Source: Siphonodentalium dalli (lineage: Eukaryota; Mollusca; Scaphopoda; Gadilida; Siphonodentaliidae). From it: a DNA stretch of 64,000 nucleotides. The stretch lies in contig CP136066.1 of assembly GCA_032622095.1 (NCBI GenBank), forward strand, positions 135,687,917 to 135,751,916. Reading direction: 5' to 3'. The notes under the pieces are model-generated. The model had not been told where the DNA came from, did not search any database, and was given only the letters and a program-made list of their open reading frames with translations. The number at the start of each line of letters is the position of its first letter. Positions within the stretch are counted from its first letter, which is position 1. Shown piece by piece: positions 1-12,301 of this stretch. The translations under genes and the position numbers were made by a program.

Positions 1-1559
1 GTGGTGCTTGCAAACTAAAGTGAGGAATTATGGGTAATTGGGTGCAGGTGCGTCATACTAGGATATTTCGTACTTTAGAATTTGCGTACTGTTTCACCTT
101 CGGAACGGTTACGCTCATTTAACCCATCAGGTTGCGGGTTTTACTTGCTAGTTGTGGCGTGAGAAGGGTGAATTAGCATATAGTATCAGTAGGAACGTGT
201 CTTAATAAGGAAAATAAAATGTGGTAAAAAAATTTATATTTAAAAAAAAAATTCAAAACAATTTGTGTAAATTGGAATAACCATTCCTTAAATAGTTGCT
301 AGGAATCCGCAATTTTGAAAAGTTGACAACTCTATGTAATATATGGTATATTTATATTAATGTTCACAATACAACCAATCGTGTATGCATCCCTGCATCA
401 GTGAGAATGCGGAGCAAACCAACTGTTATATCGTTATGCAGCCCAATCAGACGTCATGTCTAACGGGGAACCCACATTTTATCACATATTTCATGTGATT
501 TACACAATTTCACACATTCTGAACCATACTAAGAATTTCGAATTATTTCGTGGACAAAACGATCTTACCATCCTCAATGCAGCAGCTTACAATAATATAA
601 CTGCGTGCTGTTACACATGTATAGTAAGTGTATAGCCACAATTTAGCTCACAATTTCGGAATTTATATACATTTGTTTCATTGACCGAGCCATGTGCCTA
701 AGTGTATATGTATTCTAATATATATACATCAGTTCGGGGCACATTGTCAATTAACAAAGAAGAATTATACTTATCTTCAATCTGATAACTCATTGCCGAT
801 TCGCCACCATAATTGCACAACCGGATGATTCCCTTTAGAAGACATCAGCGTATGCCGCTATCTTGATGTACTGTATAACTTCCGAATTTGATTCACAACA
901 GCGCAAGGCGAATTGGTAATGTTTCACTCAATCAAGCCGGTCAACAACGATCACATTGTCATCACACTAATCAGCTTAGATCACAGTGACCAACGTCCGT
1001 GTCATATCAACAGCGTAAACATGCCATTGTCCGTTCGATTTGGTTATTGAGTTAATGCATGAATCTGTAATGCAATAATGTCTTGGTGGCTTTAATCAAA
1101 TATTTCAACTCCGGCAAAGGTTCACATTCAATATTCAAAGACGGAATCAACGCAGATGACCATAAACTTCTCGCCAACGAGAATCGCCGCATTCAACGAT
1201 TCGTCTTTCACCGCTAGTGGAAAGTACTTTAACTCTAATGACCTCTGGTCAAACGATTCAAAGAATATTGATGGATAGTGTCAATGACACAATTTCCTCT
1301 TTCATAAATTTATACAAATAATAACCATAACAATGCGTTTTTTTTTTTTTTAATTTTCTGTAACTGTGAATGTGAACTATGCAGTTAAATGCATAGACAA
1401 TTTGTTTTAACTTAACCTATCATATCGCTGTACCTGTACATCCCTGCAAATCTATAAGACTATTGTGATGTAGACTTTTTAACTGACTCTGAGAGTCCAT
1501 TTATTATAGAAAGGGTTAAAGATGAATGTAGATGGTTGCTTAAAATCTTGTATCCATAT
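1..1559. other. AT-rich non-coding stretch, no gene seen
   Basis: I see no convincing coding exon, RNA gene or element boundary here. The first exon I can support downstream (2497) needs an upstream coding exon ending with one leftover base. I could not identify that exon in this stretch; it may lie here unrecognised or outside the window. Homopolymer T/A tracts are present near 240 and 1340. Confidence 0.5.
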
Positions 1560-2075
1560 CAAATGTCCATATTACTTATTTTTTTGGTTGAGATTTAAAA
1601 AAAAACTTGACCTATAGTTGCGAAGTTGGTTCGCTGGCTGTCATTAGCATGATATCATGAACAAATATTGACTGATTTCATTGATAATCGGTATATGCAA
1701 CTTGATCGAGTTCGAAAACCGGCCAGGTCAGCTTATTGTGGGTGAGTTACAGCCCATAACAGGGCTTAAAATCTGATGAGAATCAGAATCATGATTCTTA
1801 GATTAATTCTCGTAATAACAGCTGATTCCGGTAGAAATGCTATAATTTGACTCTTGCAAAAATTTATGGATTTTAAGGGCTGCTTAATTAGTTTATTTTT
1901 TTGGAAATATTTTATCACATTGTCGCGATAACTTGAACAAATATAAACTGATTTTGTTGAAATTCGGTATATGAGATTTCCTCAACACTATCTTGATTGA
2001 GTTCGAAATCTGGCAAGGTCCACTTATTGTAGGTGGACTTATGGATCTTAATTAGTTCATTTTTCTGAGTTTTGA
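1560..2075 (+). repeat. Degenerate two-monomer repeat related to the 23842-24980 array
   Basis: Two diverged copies of a phrase containing GAGTTCGAAAACCGGCCAGG (near 1708) and GAGTTCGAAATCTGGCAAGG (near 2000) sit about 290 bp apart. Each is preceded by a 'gataacttgaacaaat'-type word. The same words make up the monomers of the array at 23842-24980, so this looks like an old fragment of that family, without its hairpin or microsatellite. Confidence 0.5.
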
Positions 2076-2396
2076 GTTTTAACTAGTTCATTTATGTGAA
2101 TGCCTGACTTCCTCCATAGTGTTATGTATGATAGTCAGTAACGATTAATGCATTTTCAATTTAAGCCTACGTAGCTACCGCAACTCGAACCGACATTTCT
2201 GATGCAAATTTTGTCTTCCTCTAATACAAAACATAGTTGCTGGTCCACTCCCACCTTTCTGAATCCTTGACACACCTTGGATTAATAACTTGTTTTTCTC
2301 TCTTTCAAAGCAAAAACACTTGATTATAGCCATGGTCTTTTTTTTGTTTTGTATATATCTTTAATTTGGCAGATCTTTCATTGTGCCTTGTCAATG

Positions 2397-2456
2397 CTGG
2401 GACTAATATAACACCGGGATAGGCGTCTCGCCACTTCTCGTGTATATTAGTCCCAG
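2397..2456. mobile_element. 60-bp hairpin mini-element with 7-bp target duplication
   Basis: A perfect 14-bp inverted repeat (CTGGGACTAATATA / TATATTAGTCCCAG) encloses about 32 bp. It is flanked on both sides by GTCAATG (2390-2396 and 2457-2463), which reads as a target-site duplication. The element ends 40 bp upstream of the exon at 2497, so it lies within the 3' part of an intron. The superfamily is unclear: 7 bp could be a worn 8-bp hAT-type duplication. Confidence 0.6.
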
Positions 2457-2496
2457 GTCAATGTAAGCTGGTCATTGAGTTTCATTTTTTTTTCAG

Positions 2497-2571
2497 ATTT
2501 AGGTCCAGATGACATTATTGATGACTTGCAGTTCTTTTATGAGATTGATTCCTCCAAGAGTCTGAACACAG
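2497..2571 (+). CDS. Exon 'a' of unrecognised nuclear-type gene (partial)
   Basis: A 75-bp internal exon. It is preceded by a long pyrimidine tract ending CAG (2494-2496) and followed by a GTATTT donor (2572). Only one frame is open: two bases complete a codon from an unseen upstream exon, then acidic/aromatic residues (LGPDDIIDDLQFFYEIDSS), with one base left over. That base joins the first two bases of the 3054 exon to give a Glu codon, so phase agrees across the junction. This makes a real exon much more likely than chance despite its size. The protein family is not recognised. Confidence 0.7.
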
Positions 2572-3053
2572 GTATTTTTGTTGTGTAATATTCATGTATG
2601 TGTCTTGCAATGGATTATTATGCCATATGCTGGGAGTGACTACTTTTATGCCCCGATTGTTGGATAGAGTTTGTAGAAACAATCTGTATGTCCATAATTA
2701 CTTATTATGACTTATTGCCTTGGGAATCATCAGCCAAATATGGTTGATAACCATGATATATAGATAGGATAACTATGCTCAGTGTATCTAGGCAAACCAC
2801 CCTGCATGCAGGAATGCATCCCACTGCTGCTGTGTGCAGCTCGGCTAATTAAACGCCCCTCTTATTTTCCCAATGGAAAGGCCCAAACCTTGAAGAAAAA
2901 TTCCCGAGTCATAACTTTGGAAAGTCTCATTGATCAAAGACTTCAGTCAATCTATGGGAAGCTGATTATTTGTATGTTCTGTACAAAGACTGCCAGTTTT
3001 TCAGATAATATTGAATTTACTTTTGACATTTTGCCTTCTTATTTTTTTTTCAG

Positions 3054-3091
3054 AGAGGGTGAACACTACAGAGCAGACCACTGTTGCCGAG
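3054..3091 (+). CDS. Exon 'b' of unrecognised nuclear-type gene (38-bp micro-exon)
   Basis: A 38-bp exon between a strong polypyrimidine-CAG acceptor (ending 3053) and a GAG|GTAACT donor (3092). It takes the one-base remainder from the previous exon, reads ERVNTTEQTTVAE and ends exactly on a codon boundary. The exon at 3502 begins in phase 0, so the frame runs through all three. A longer open stretch over this spot (2782-3105) spans intron sequence and is not considered real. Confidence 0.7.
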
Positions 3092-3501
3092 GTAACTACC
3101 TTTGAAAATTTTGAATATTCAATCAACTGGACAAGTCAAGTTGAGCCAATTGGCTTGGTTTGGTGTCCATCTTGAATCCATTTGTCATGTAATAGGCTGC
3201 AAATCTTTATACATTCATTGAAAAATGCATTCATTTTTAGATTTTTACGAAACTTCAAACAGTTGAATCTTCCATGATATATACTCATGTATGTTACCCC
3301 TTGCTTGTCCCCCGAAAATATTTCGGAGGACTTTTGTTTGGATCATAACTTGAGGAATATTCAACAGAATTTCTTGATATTTGGTAGGTGGTTCACATTT
3401 GAGAATACGCAGGTCTAATTTGATTTTGGTCACTCCATTGATTTTTTACTGCTTTATGCCCATATTTTGTAACAGACTTGTGAATTATACTTTTATTTTA
3501 G

Positions 3502-6144
3502 GGGCAAACTAGGGATATGTCAGAAAGCAGGAACCAAGGAGGAAGAGCTAATATTACTGAATTAATGTCAACTGGCTATATACTGAATCGATCTGCTGCT
3601 GCCTTGGTCCCAAAATCTATAACATTTAGAAATAGAGAGGTCGAAAAACAAACTTCCAACTCTCAAGAAATGCCAAGTGATGTCAGACAAACAGAGGGAG
3701 GCGTATTGCTTGGATCATTGTCAATTGATCTGAGTCTTATTGAAGAAACGGCACAAGGAAATACACTGCCTAATTCTGCAGTGTCTGTTGTGGAAGACAC
3801 AACCAAGAACTACTCAACAGGTGAAAATATTAGAGCGAGCAATAAACTTACAAAAATTAAGAAACGGAATGCTGAAAGTATGTATGACCTGACATCAGAA
3901 CCGGAGAAAGCTCTAGGTCCCGATATTGTCAAGCACAATGAGGAAATGATGTCTCACACTGTGAGTCGGATAAAGAAACCGCTCAAAAGAAGAAAGGCAA
4001 AATATGGTCAAAGTGCAGAAGAATCTGTTGATTCTCTTATAAACTCACACAGATCAAATGCTGCCAACCATAGCTCAGTAGAGACTTTTTCTAACAAACA
4101 AAAGAAAAAAGTGACTATAAATACGTCGGATATGGTTTCGGGTACAAAATTATGTTTAAATAAAGATGTTGTTACAGATTTTCATGTTTCTAAGATTGGC
4201 TCCAGTATTGTTAGCCAAATTGGAGGAGAGGATAGACAGAAAGGAAGAATGTTGTCCACTTTAACAACGGATGTTAGTGAGGATACAAAAAACTTCAAAA
4301 ATATGTCATACGAACAACAGAAATTGAGAATGGCAAAGACAGTCATACACAAAAAGGACGAGAAGGCATCAGGTTTTTGTGGTTCAAATCTACGAACAAT
4401 CTATGAAGAAAATGTCAAAGAAATTCCTATGGCTTCACAAGCAACATCTCGTAATTTCATTCCAAGTGTAGATGGGACTTCTAAACTGAAGGGGAGAGCA
4501 ATGTCTGATTCAAATTCAGAAAAGTCACAGAATCATGGCCAGAATACAGTAAAGAAGAAGCTTCGAATAACAAAGAAGGCCAGGGCTGAAGTGACTGAAC
4601 TGAAGAAGGTGATTGGAAGGATAAAATTGAAGGACCCATCTGAATTTTCTATGGGTGCATGTGACGAAGTGACGGCTGAGAGACTGAAGGAGCAATTTGA
4701 CTTGAGTGGTTTGGATGAAGATGTTAGTGAAATTAATAATAAGGACGAGACTAATCTGACCTCGGAACACATTGATGTTGATGCATTTACTAATGTGAGC
4801 CATGCAGAAGAAGAAACAGTGCAAGAAAACCAGCTGTCTGATTCGGTAGTGTGCATTGTGGAAGACACAAATAGGAATCACATAGAAAAAACATTGCAGG
4901 GGAAAATTACAGAGAGGAATAATGTTAGTAAAATGGACATGGGGAAGACTCGAGGTACATTTGTGTCAGCATCAAAACCTAAGAAAGTTCTAAGTGGAAA
5001 TGACATCGAGCAAAGACATTCTGATGTAATATCTAGTACTGTTGGTCAGACCAAGAAAGAATGCAGAAGAAGAAAGGCAAAAGATGGTCAAAGTGCAGGA
5101 GAAGTTATGGATTCTGGTAACTCGCAGATAATACCAAATACTGCCAACAATAGTGTGTTAAAGACTTTACCTGCTCAACGAAATAAGGGAAAGACAACAA
5201 ATATTTCAGATACGGAGCAAGAGTTATGTCTTAATAGAGATGTTGTTGAGCATCCAGATTCTAATGTCTCCCAGAAAGGATCCAGTAATATTAACCAGAT
5301 AAGAGGAGATGCTGATAAGGAAACCAGAAATATAGGTTTTATGGATGATACAAGAGTCAAAGAAATGCCGCTCAAGCAAAGGAAATTTAGAAAGGCGAAA
5401 ACTATTATGCTGAAAACAAATGAAAAGGTAGCAGTAATTTGTGCATCACAACTAGGCAGAACATTGAGAGGAAAACATGTGGAACAAAATCCACTGGGTT
5501 CACAAGCAATGTCTAGCGACATTCAAAGTGTAAGTTATAATTCTGCTCTTCAGGAAAATTCAAAATCAGATTCAACAATTGAGGCCTTACTTTCCGAGGC
5601 TCAGACATCGCCCCATAAAGCAAGTTATATTGGGAATGCAGCAGTGTCTAAAGATACTGAGGAACAAGCATCAGGTTATTTGTTAAATTCTGTTCAGAAA
5701 CAGATGCAAATTCAGAATCAGATGCCAAGGATGAAACTGCTGTCAAACAAGAAGAGGAGAATGAATTTTGGGAAAAAGAGAAGGGGTCATAGGAAAGAAA
5801 ATTCTAATGACAAACTCAATGCTATTGAGATTGAGAGAAAGCAAACAGAAGCACAAGGAAGTGAAACAAAGACCACCGTGCTTCACCATTCTATTGAGAT
5901 TGAGGGAAAGCAGACAGAAGAAGAAGGAAGTTTAGCAGAGAATAGGCATCACCATTCTCAGTCATATAAAGTAAGGCTTGGCAAAAAGGAAGGAAATCTG
6001 CCTGAGCCAAAGCCTGGCTGGATTAACACTGATGTAGATGAGATTGATGAGCAGCAGGATCCACCAGAAATCTCACGAAGAGCTAATGTCACGAAAAAGA
6101 GGAAATCATTTATTGAAGACAACACTACAAGGTTTTCATTCAAC
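3502..6144 (+). CDS. Large exon 'c' of unrecognised Lys/Ser/Glu-rich protein
   Basis: An 881-codon open exon from a TTTTAG acceptor (3501) to an AAC|GTAAGT donor (6145), in phase 0 at both ends. An ATG at 3517 could start translation, but the open in-frame upstream exons argue that it is internal. The sequence is hydrophilic, rich in Lys, Ser, Glu, Asn and Thr, with basic clusters (KKPLKRRKAK; KKRRMNFGKKRRGHRK) suited to nuclear import. No folded domain is recognisable. Two segments align over about 260 residues (from codons 78 and 434, counting from 3517), an internal duplication with 1068-nt spacing. A short 66-bp tandem repeat lies at about 5821-5935. A KSITF sequence (residues 33-37) fits the PP1-docking RVxF pattern and a KEN tripeptide (760-762) fits an APC/C degron. 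Such short motifs often arise by chance, so a cell-cycle role is only a guess. Confidence 0.85.
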
Positions 6145-6701
6145 GTAAGTTACTTTCACTATTATTTTGCTACTCTCACCTTTTGTTTAAAGTGAAGGCC
6201 AAATAATCGTGAAGAGATACATTTTTGGCTCAAATTAATGATTAATGTTAAGCTGCTGAATGAAAATGATGACAGTCACTTTTTGGAAAATTGTCTCGCT
6301 TTTAATCAACATTTTCTGATTTTTATACTGAACCCGGTCTTTACTAGATAGATTCTCCTATTCTGATAATTTGTGCCTCATAAAAATTTTCTGAAATGTT
6401 TGATATTTACATTTTATAGGTTTTTTCATATTCACATTTTAAATCTAGGCCAATATATTAGAGCTCTTATTTGAGTTTTACATTGATAAAATTGGTTTGT
6501 GCGCCCAAATTAGTTTATTGGCTATGTTGGAAATGGAGGCCATCTTGAAAATGATGGCCAATTTGGATTTTTGCATGGTTTGTCGAAAAATGTTGTTAAC
6601 TGGCCCATACTGATCACCCATGCCAAATTTCATGTATCAACAAATGAACGTGTTTGCACTTAGTCATGGCGCCCTACTATATATTATTAGTACATGTACA
6701 T

Positions 6702-6945
6702 GTACTATGTATTGAGCTGTATTGGCCTGTGTTAATGCAATTACCAATGATATGGTACACCATTAGAGGCCAATTACTTCTACAAAAAATATTTGTTTTT
6801 AAAGGCTTATATCATCATGATGGATGTAAATACCATCAAATAAAGGCCAGACTTGTTTGAAACGGATGATAATTAATAATTGGCCACTAATGGTGTACCT
6901 TCTTGTTGATAACTAACACAGGCCAATACAGCTCCATACATACTT
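6702..6945. mobile_element. Hairpin MITE in intron
   Basis: About 65 bp at 6711-6776 is the inverse of 6876-6938. Shared words include GAGCTGTATTGGCCTGTGTT and GGTACACCATTAG. The spacer is about 100 bp, so the whole folds into one long hairpin. I see no ORF and no clear target duplication. Weaker pairing continues outward to about 6702 and 6945. Confidence 0.6.
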
Positions 6946-7080
6946 TGCTAAAATTTTGATTTTTACAGCCAAAACTTACCATAGATGTACGACTTCTGTG
7001 AACAGAAAACTGTTCTGAACTTCATAACATTACAATTTAACACTTTCTTTATTAAATAATTCCACTGATGAGTTCCTTTT

Positions 7081-8576
7081 TTTTAGCTCAACTTACTTTG
7101 TAAGTTTGAGCTATTGCCATGGGTTGGCGTCCGTTGTGCGTGTGTCTGTGTGTCCGTCAACAATTTCCTTTGGCGCGGGCTACAGGTCGTATCTTTGGTC
7201 TGATCTTTATAAAATTTGTCATGAATGTTGACATGTAGATGGGAACGAGTCATTTTGGGGTCAGTCGGCCAAAAAACAAGGCCGCTGGTGGCCATCTTGG
7301 ATTTCAAAATTAAATCCATTGGTGCTGGCTACAGGCCGTACTGTTTGATTGATCATCATAAAATTTGTCATGAATGTTGACATTTACATGTAGATGGAAA
7401 CGAGTCATTTTAGGATCATTCGGCCAAAAAACATGGCCGCTGTTGGCCATCTTGGATTTTACTCTTTGCATCACTAAATCCTTTTGACACATCCTACAGA
7501 TCAAATCTCTTATCTGATCATCACCAACCTTCATATGGATTATCGGGGCGACCTCAAGATGGGAACGAGTCATTTTGGGGTCATTTGGCCAAAATACATG
7601 GCCGCCGTCACTGGCCCGTCAGCTATCTTGGATTTTACTCTTTGCATCACTAATTACTTTCGCGCGGGCTACAGGTCGTATCTTTGGTCGGATCTTTATG
7701 AAATTTGTCATGAATGTTAACATTGACATGTAGATGGGAACAGGTCATTTTGGGGTCAATCGGCCAAAAATCATGGCTGCTGGTGGCCATCTTGGATTTC
7801 AAATTTGAATCCATTGGCGCGGGCTACAGGCCGTACTGTTTGTCTGATCATCATAAAATTTGTCATGAATGTTGACATTTACATGTAGATGGAAACGAGT
7901 TATTTTAGGATCATTCGGCCAAAAACATGGCAGCTGGTGGCCATCTGGATTTTACTCTTTGCATGACTAAATCCTTTGACATATCCTACAGACCACATCT
8001 CTGATCCGATAATCACCAAACTTCATATGGATTATCTGGGTGACCTCTAGATGGGAACGAGTCATTTTGTGGTCATTTGGCCAAAAAAACATGGCCGCCC
8101 TCAGCCATCTTGGATTATACTCTTGGCATCACTAAATACTTTCACACACCCTACAGACCACAACCCTGATTCGATCATCACCAAACTTCATATTCATCAT
8201 TGGGATGACCTCTTAATGGGAACGAGTAATTTTGGGGTCATTCGGCAAAAAAATATGGCCACTAATGGCCATTTTGGGTTTTACTCTTTGTATGACTAAA
8301 TATTTCTACAAAATCCATTAGCATGGGTTATAGATTGATCTGTTTGTTTGATCTTCATGAAATTTGTCATGGATGTTGACATTGACATGTAGCTGGGAAC
8401 GAGTAATTTTGGGGTCATTCGGCCAAAAAACATGGCCGCCGGTGGTCATTTTAGAATTTACTTTTTGCATCACTAAATCCTTTAGCACACCCTATAGACC
8501 ACATCCCTCCATTTACTGTCAACACCATTAAATTATTCCCCTACCTAAGTTGAGCTACAGTGTCATTGACACTTTC
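7081..8576 (+). repeat. AGCTC-family pearl/Helitron-like tandem-monomer repeat, copy 1
   Basis: It begins with a hairpin (AGCTCAACTTACTTTG / AAGTTTGAGCT), then a GT/GTCC-type simple repeat. About eight diverged monomers of roughly 155-178 bp follow, each carrying 'gggaacgagtcattttgggg' and 'catggccgc...ccatcttgg'. It ends at AAGTTGAGCTACAGTGTCATTGACACTTTC. Near that end AGTGTCA-T-TGACACT forms a 7-bp stem. ~160-bp core monomers plus a CCGT-type microsatellite are known from oyster pearl elements (non-autonomous Helitron-like). Assignment to that group is inference. No coding capacity; short ORFs here are monomer read-through. Confidence 0.65.
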
Positions 8577-8767
8577 GTTTAAGGAAATGTTCAGAAATTG
8601 AGTTCAACAAACATTACAACATTATCTATCATAATTGTGATTTGTAAACGTTATAAAATGTAAAATGTTTAACATTTGCAAATGGTTACAATGAGTATCG
8701 AAGGCATATGTTTTTTGTCAAATTTATATAATAGTATACAGTAAAATCTGTCTTGAGAGACCACCCA

Positions 8768-9627
8768 TTTTTAGCTCAACTTTACTTTGTAAAGTTTGAG
8801 CTATTGCCATGGCTTGGTATTCGTCGTCCGTGTGTGTATGTTTGTGCGTGTGTGTGTGCGTGACTCGTCAACAATTTCCTTTAGCATGGCTACAGGTCGT
8901 ACCTTTGGTCGGATCATCATGAAATTTGTCATGGATGTTAACAATGACATGTAGATGGTAACGAGTTATTTTGGGGTCATTCGGCAAAAAAACATGGCCG
9001 CCAGCAGCCATCTTGGATTTTACTTTCTGCATGACTAAATTCTTTGGCACGGGCTACAGGTCGTATCATTATGAAATTTGTCATGGCTGTTGATATTGAC
9101 ATGTAGATGGGAAACGAGTCATTTTGGGGTCATTCGGACAAAAAACATTGCCGCCAGTGGCCATCTTGGATTTCAAAATTCAATCCATTAGCACGGGCTA
9201 CAGTCCATACTGTTTGTCTGATCATCATGAAATTTGTCGTGGATGTTAATATTGAGATGTAGATGGGAACGAGTCATTATGGTGTCATTCGGTCATAAAA
9301 CATGGCCACCAGCAGCCATCTTGGATTTTACTCTTTGCATGACTAAATCCTTTGGCACACCCTACAGCCCACTTCCCTCATCCGTTCATCACCAAACTTC
9401 ATATTAATCTTGATGTTGATCTACTAGATGGAAGCTATCATGTGTTTTTGAATTCCATTGGAAAACATAGCCATGAGCAACCATCTTGGATTTTACTTTA
9501 TATATCTCTTCATGTTGATAATCTAGTATTACTTAGATATTTCAACTTTCGGCATTCCTAATCACTCTATTGACTGTAACACATGAAATTATTCCCTTTC
9601 CAAGTTGAGTGTCATTGACACTTTCAT
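8768..9627 (+). repeat. AGCTC-family repeat, copy 2
   Basis: Same design as the copy at 7081-8576: hairpin AGCTCAACTTTACTTTGTAA...GTTTGAGCT, a GTGTGT/GCGTG simple repeat, fewer monomers, and the end AAGTTGAGTGTCATTGACACTTTCATT with the GTGTCATTGACAC hairpin. The final monomer is truncated and diverged. Confidence 0.65.
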
Positions 9628-9924
9628 TTCTTTCGGAAAAAAAATGGTCTTTCAAGACGGATGGTCTTCCATTGGAGTGGTATACCAAGAAAGCTCAAAT
9701 TATGCAAGATGGTTGATTAGAACATGGATCAGCTATTCAAAAAGCACAAAGATATATATAATCTCATTTTATACAATTTTATTTGTCAAACATAACAAGA
9801 TATATAAATGAATGTTCATGTCTAAGGTAAGTAACACCGCATAGTCCACATTATTATTCATTCAGATATGTGTCCATTTTGAATTGTTTCTTTTTCTGTC
9901 ATCAAGTCTTTTGATGTTAATATG

Positions 9925-11912
9925 CAGGGTTTCCGCTAGGGGTTGGGGAATGTGGCCATATTTGGGAAGCACATACCCGGCGCCCTATCGGGAGAAAATG
10001 TTGAGGTTTATCACTGAAAAGTAGCAATTTCCTTGCAAGACAACTGTTTACAAGCATGAACATTGAAGCTTGGTATAGAAACCAAATTAAAACAGATCGT
10101 CTTTCTCTGATCTCAAGTTAATGAACTAAAAGCATGTAAGCACCACAACATACAGTAGATAGAATGACTTTTATAACAGTAGCAATATTAAAAGCCGACA
10201 TCAAATGAACTAAAGACACAGTGTCAAGGGTACTCTAGCAGCAGTCTGAAGTAAACTACATACCCACATATAAAAAATAGTGTTTTCGTTCAGTTTTCAT
10301 TTCCCAAACCCGGGATTCCTTGTAATTAACGCCAATCAAAACTTCGCTCCAAGAAATGTGTGCCCCAATAAAAAACTAGTAACATGTCACGTGCTCTCGG
10401 TGTGGAAATTCCGAAGGTGTGGCTAAATGGTGTTAAAATAGTATCAATGATGTCATGTTATACCGGAAGAGAAATTCACAAATCGACAAATAAAGTAGAT
10501 TGTTGACGAGAGGTCGAAAGTTTAAAATCAAGATTCACCGGAATTTGGATTGCAGGCAACTGTAATTAGGGTACAACTGGCCAATCTTTGGAGGTAATAA
10601 TACGGCTGTGTAAGGTTGGGAGGGTTTCGGTGGGGTTGGTGGTAGAATTGTGTTGCTCTTTGCTCGTTTTGGCTGCGGTGGTACTACTGCCGGTACTGGG
10701 GAACTGATATATCGTTTTGTTATATCATTTAACTTTTTTTTAGTTCTGTAGTTGTTTTAGCAGATAGTCCCGACATTCATGTATTTTTTATTCGTGGCCG
10801 TTGATTTGTGTTATTTTTTGACAACATGGGCGACAACTCGCCTGGCCAATCTAAAAAATAATTCGTTCCGAGTCCAAGAGATCCACATAAATTGACATTT
10901 TTTATAATTTCAAGAAGATCTGTGATAAGCTGTCTTTGTTATTGTACATATTATTTTGGATCCCGGAAGCTAGCTGTTCCCTTTATTGTCAGTAAAACAA
11001 CCGCCGAACCAAAAGTCACAAACCCTGCAACTATTAATTCCGATTCTTAGAATCGTCTTCACAGGGTTGAAGCGGCCATGACGGCACTGGCACGTGACCA
11101 TGTTTACGCCTGTCAATCACAACTAATTTCAGATTTATATTTAGTGCGGTGTGACGTAATTTGGGGGAAGCCCACCACCGTTCAGAAATGAAAAGTTGAT
11201 GGGAATGCAATAGACTCAGTATCAGTATGAATCTGAGTGTATGTTTACATAGACTGCTCTAGCAGTAACCAGTGCTCTGCATGCGTTCTTTGTATTCACA
11301 GTACCACTGAATCAAAACAATTTGGTGAAAATCAAAATTTCCTCAGACGGAGATGACCTCATGCTGGATTCGTATAATGAATAATTTTGTATTAATTGGA
11401 CAGGAAATAAATACATTGAAAATAACTATTAATATTTGATATTGTTTTATTTTGAATTAAACATTTCTTTGACACATACCTTGTTTTGAGGTAAAATGTC
11501 TGCACTGTTCGTCGCAGTAACTGCCAGAACTCACCTGTGTTCATGGTTGCAGCTCAGAAGTCAGCCCCCAATGACTTACCAATTATATAACGTGCATTTT
11601 GAGGGAAATAGTGGGTCAGAAAGTTGGGACTTATAGATGGAAACCTACGGTAAATTAAAACGTGAGAGGCTGATTAATACTAAACATTCGCCGACAAAGC
11701 ATTACACATGATGGTGCTGACGTGATCCGCACTACTGATAATGTCTTATTCAGACAGGATTACTTGCAATCTGTTAATCATCGGTGATCGCTCACCCTGT
11801 GTAAAAAGGGGGCTGAGCTAGGTCTGACTATTTTGTGGCCAATATTAAGTCGAGGTTGGGAAGGGGAATCAGGCCGCTGGACGGCCGGCCTGCCGTAGTA
11901 GCGGAAACCCTG
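9925..11912. mobile_element. Non-autonomous element with CAGGGTTTCCGCTA inverted ends
   Basis: The left end CAGGGTTTCCGCTA (9925-9938) is mirrored by TAGCGGAAACCCTG (11899-11912). ATATG lies directly outside both ends (9920-9924 and 11913-11917) and may be a 5-bp target duplication, though it could be chance. The 1988-bp interior has no credible transposase ORF. On the right flank the element abuts, and probably interrupts, a dead pogo-type transposase. The superfamily is uncertain. Confidence 0.5.
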
Positions 11913-12128
11913 ATATGTGACGTCGTGCTGTAACATACTTTCTTGAAGAATTATGTCCATTCTCCCACTCTTTTCGGATGGACTCTTTATTCTTAATAAT
12001 TTTTTGAATTTGCCTACAGATAGTTCAATCGATATTTTTGGAGCACTTAGACCTTTTTCAGACTTGTCGATCACATTGATTCTTTCCTCAAGAGTGAGAT
12101 TTTTATGTTTTTTTCTGTGGTGTTGCAT
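11913..12128 (-). pseudogene. Broken N-terminus of a pogo/Tigger (CENP-B-type HTH) transposase
   Basis: Read from an ATG at 12126-12128 (complement), the product begins with a CENP-B/Jerky-like helix-turn-helix, including LTLEERINVIDKSEKGLSA and a serine/isoleucine-rich recognition helix. After the 'VGK' segment the family pattern (IQKIIKNKES... then a WENG and ...RKYVTARR block) continues in another frame, so a small deletion has shifted the frame. The sequence stops being transposase-like at 11912, where the inverted-repeat element at 9925-11912 begins. The DDD catalytic domain is absent. This is transposon debris, not a host gene. Confidence 0.6.
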
Positions 12129-12301
12129 ATTCAGAAAAACGATCCATGATTTGAAGTTTATAGAAGAACTTACAAACTACCAGCCACAAACTATCAAATG
12201 CTTTTATACGACAACATGAGTTCATTTACATGAAGTAATTAAGCTACAGGACATGCATCCACCAAAATCATGTTTCAGTTTGGCCATCCCTCATCATTAT
12301 T

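Noticed and set aside
2782-3105. 107-codon + strand ORF
   Set aside because: It spans intron sequence and merely overlaps the 38-bp exon in the region 3054-3091.
7081-8576. CRISPR-like or protein-coding array
   Set aside because: ~160-bp diverged monomers with hairpin ends in a eukaryotic intron; no short repeat/spacer structure, and ORFs are broken read-through.
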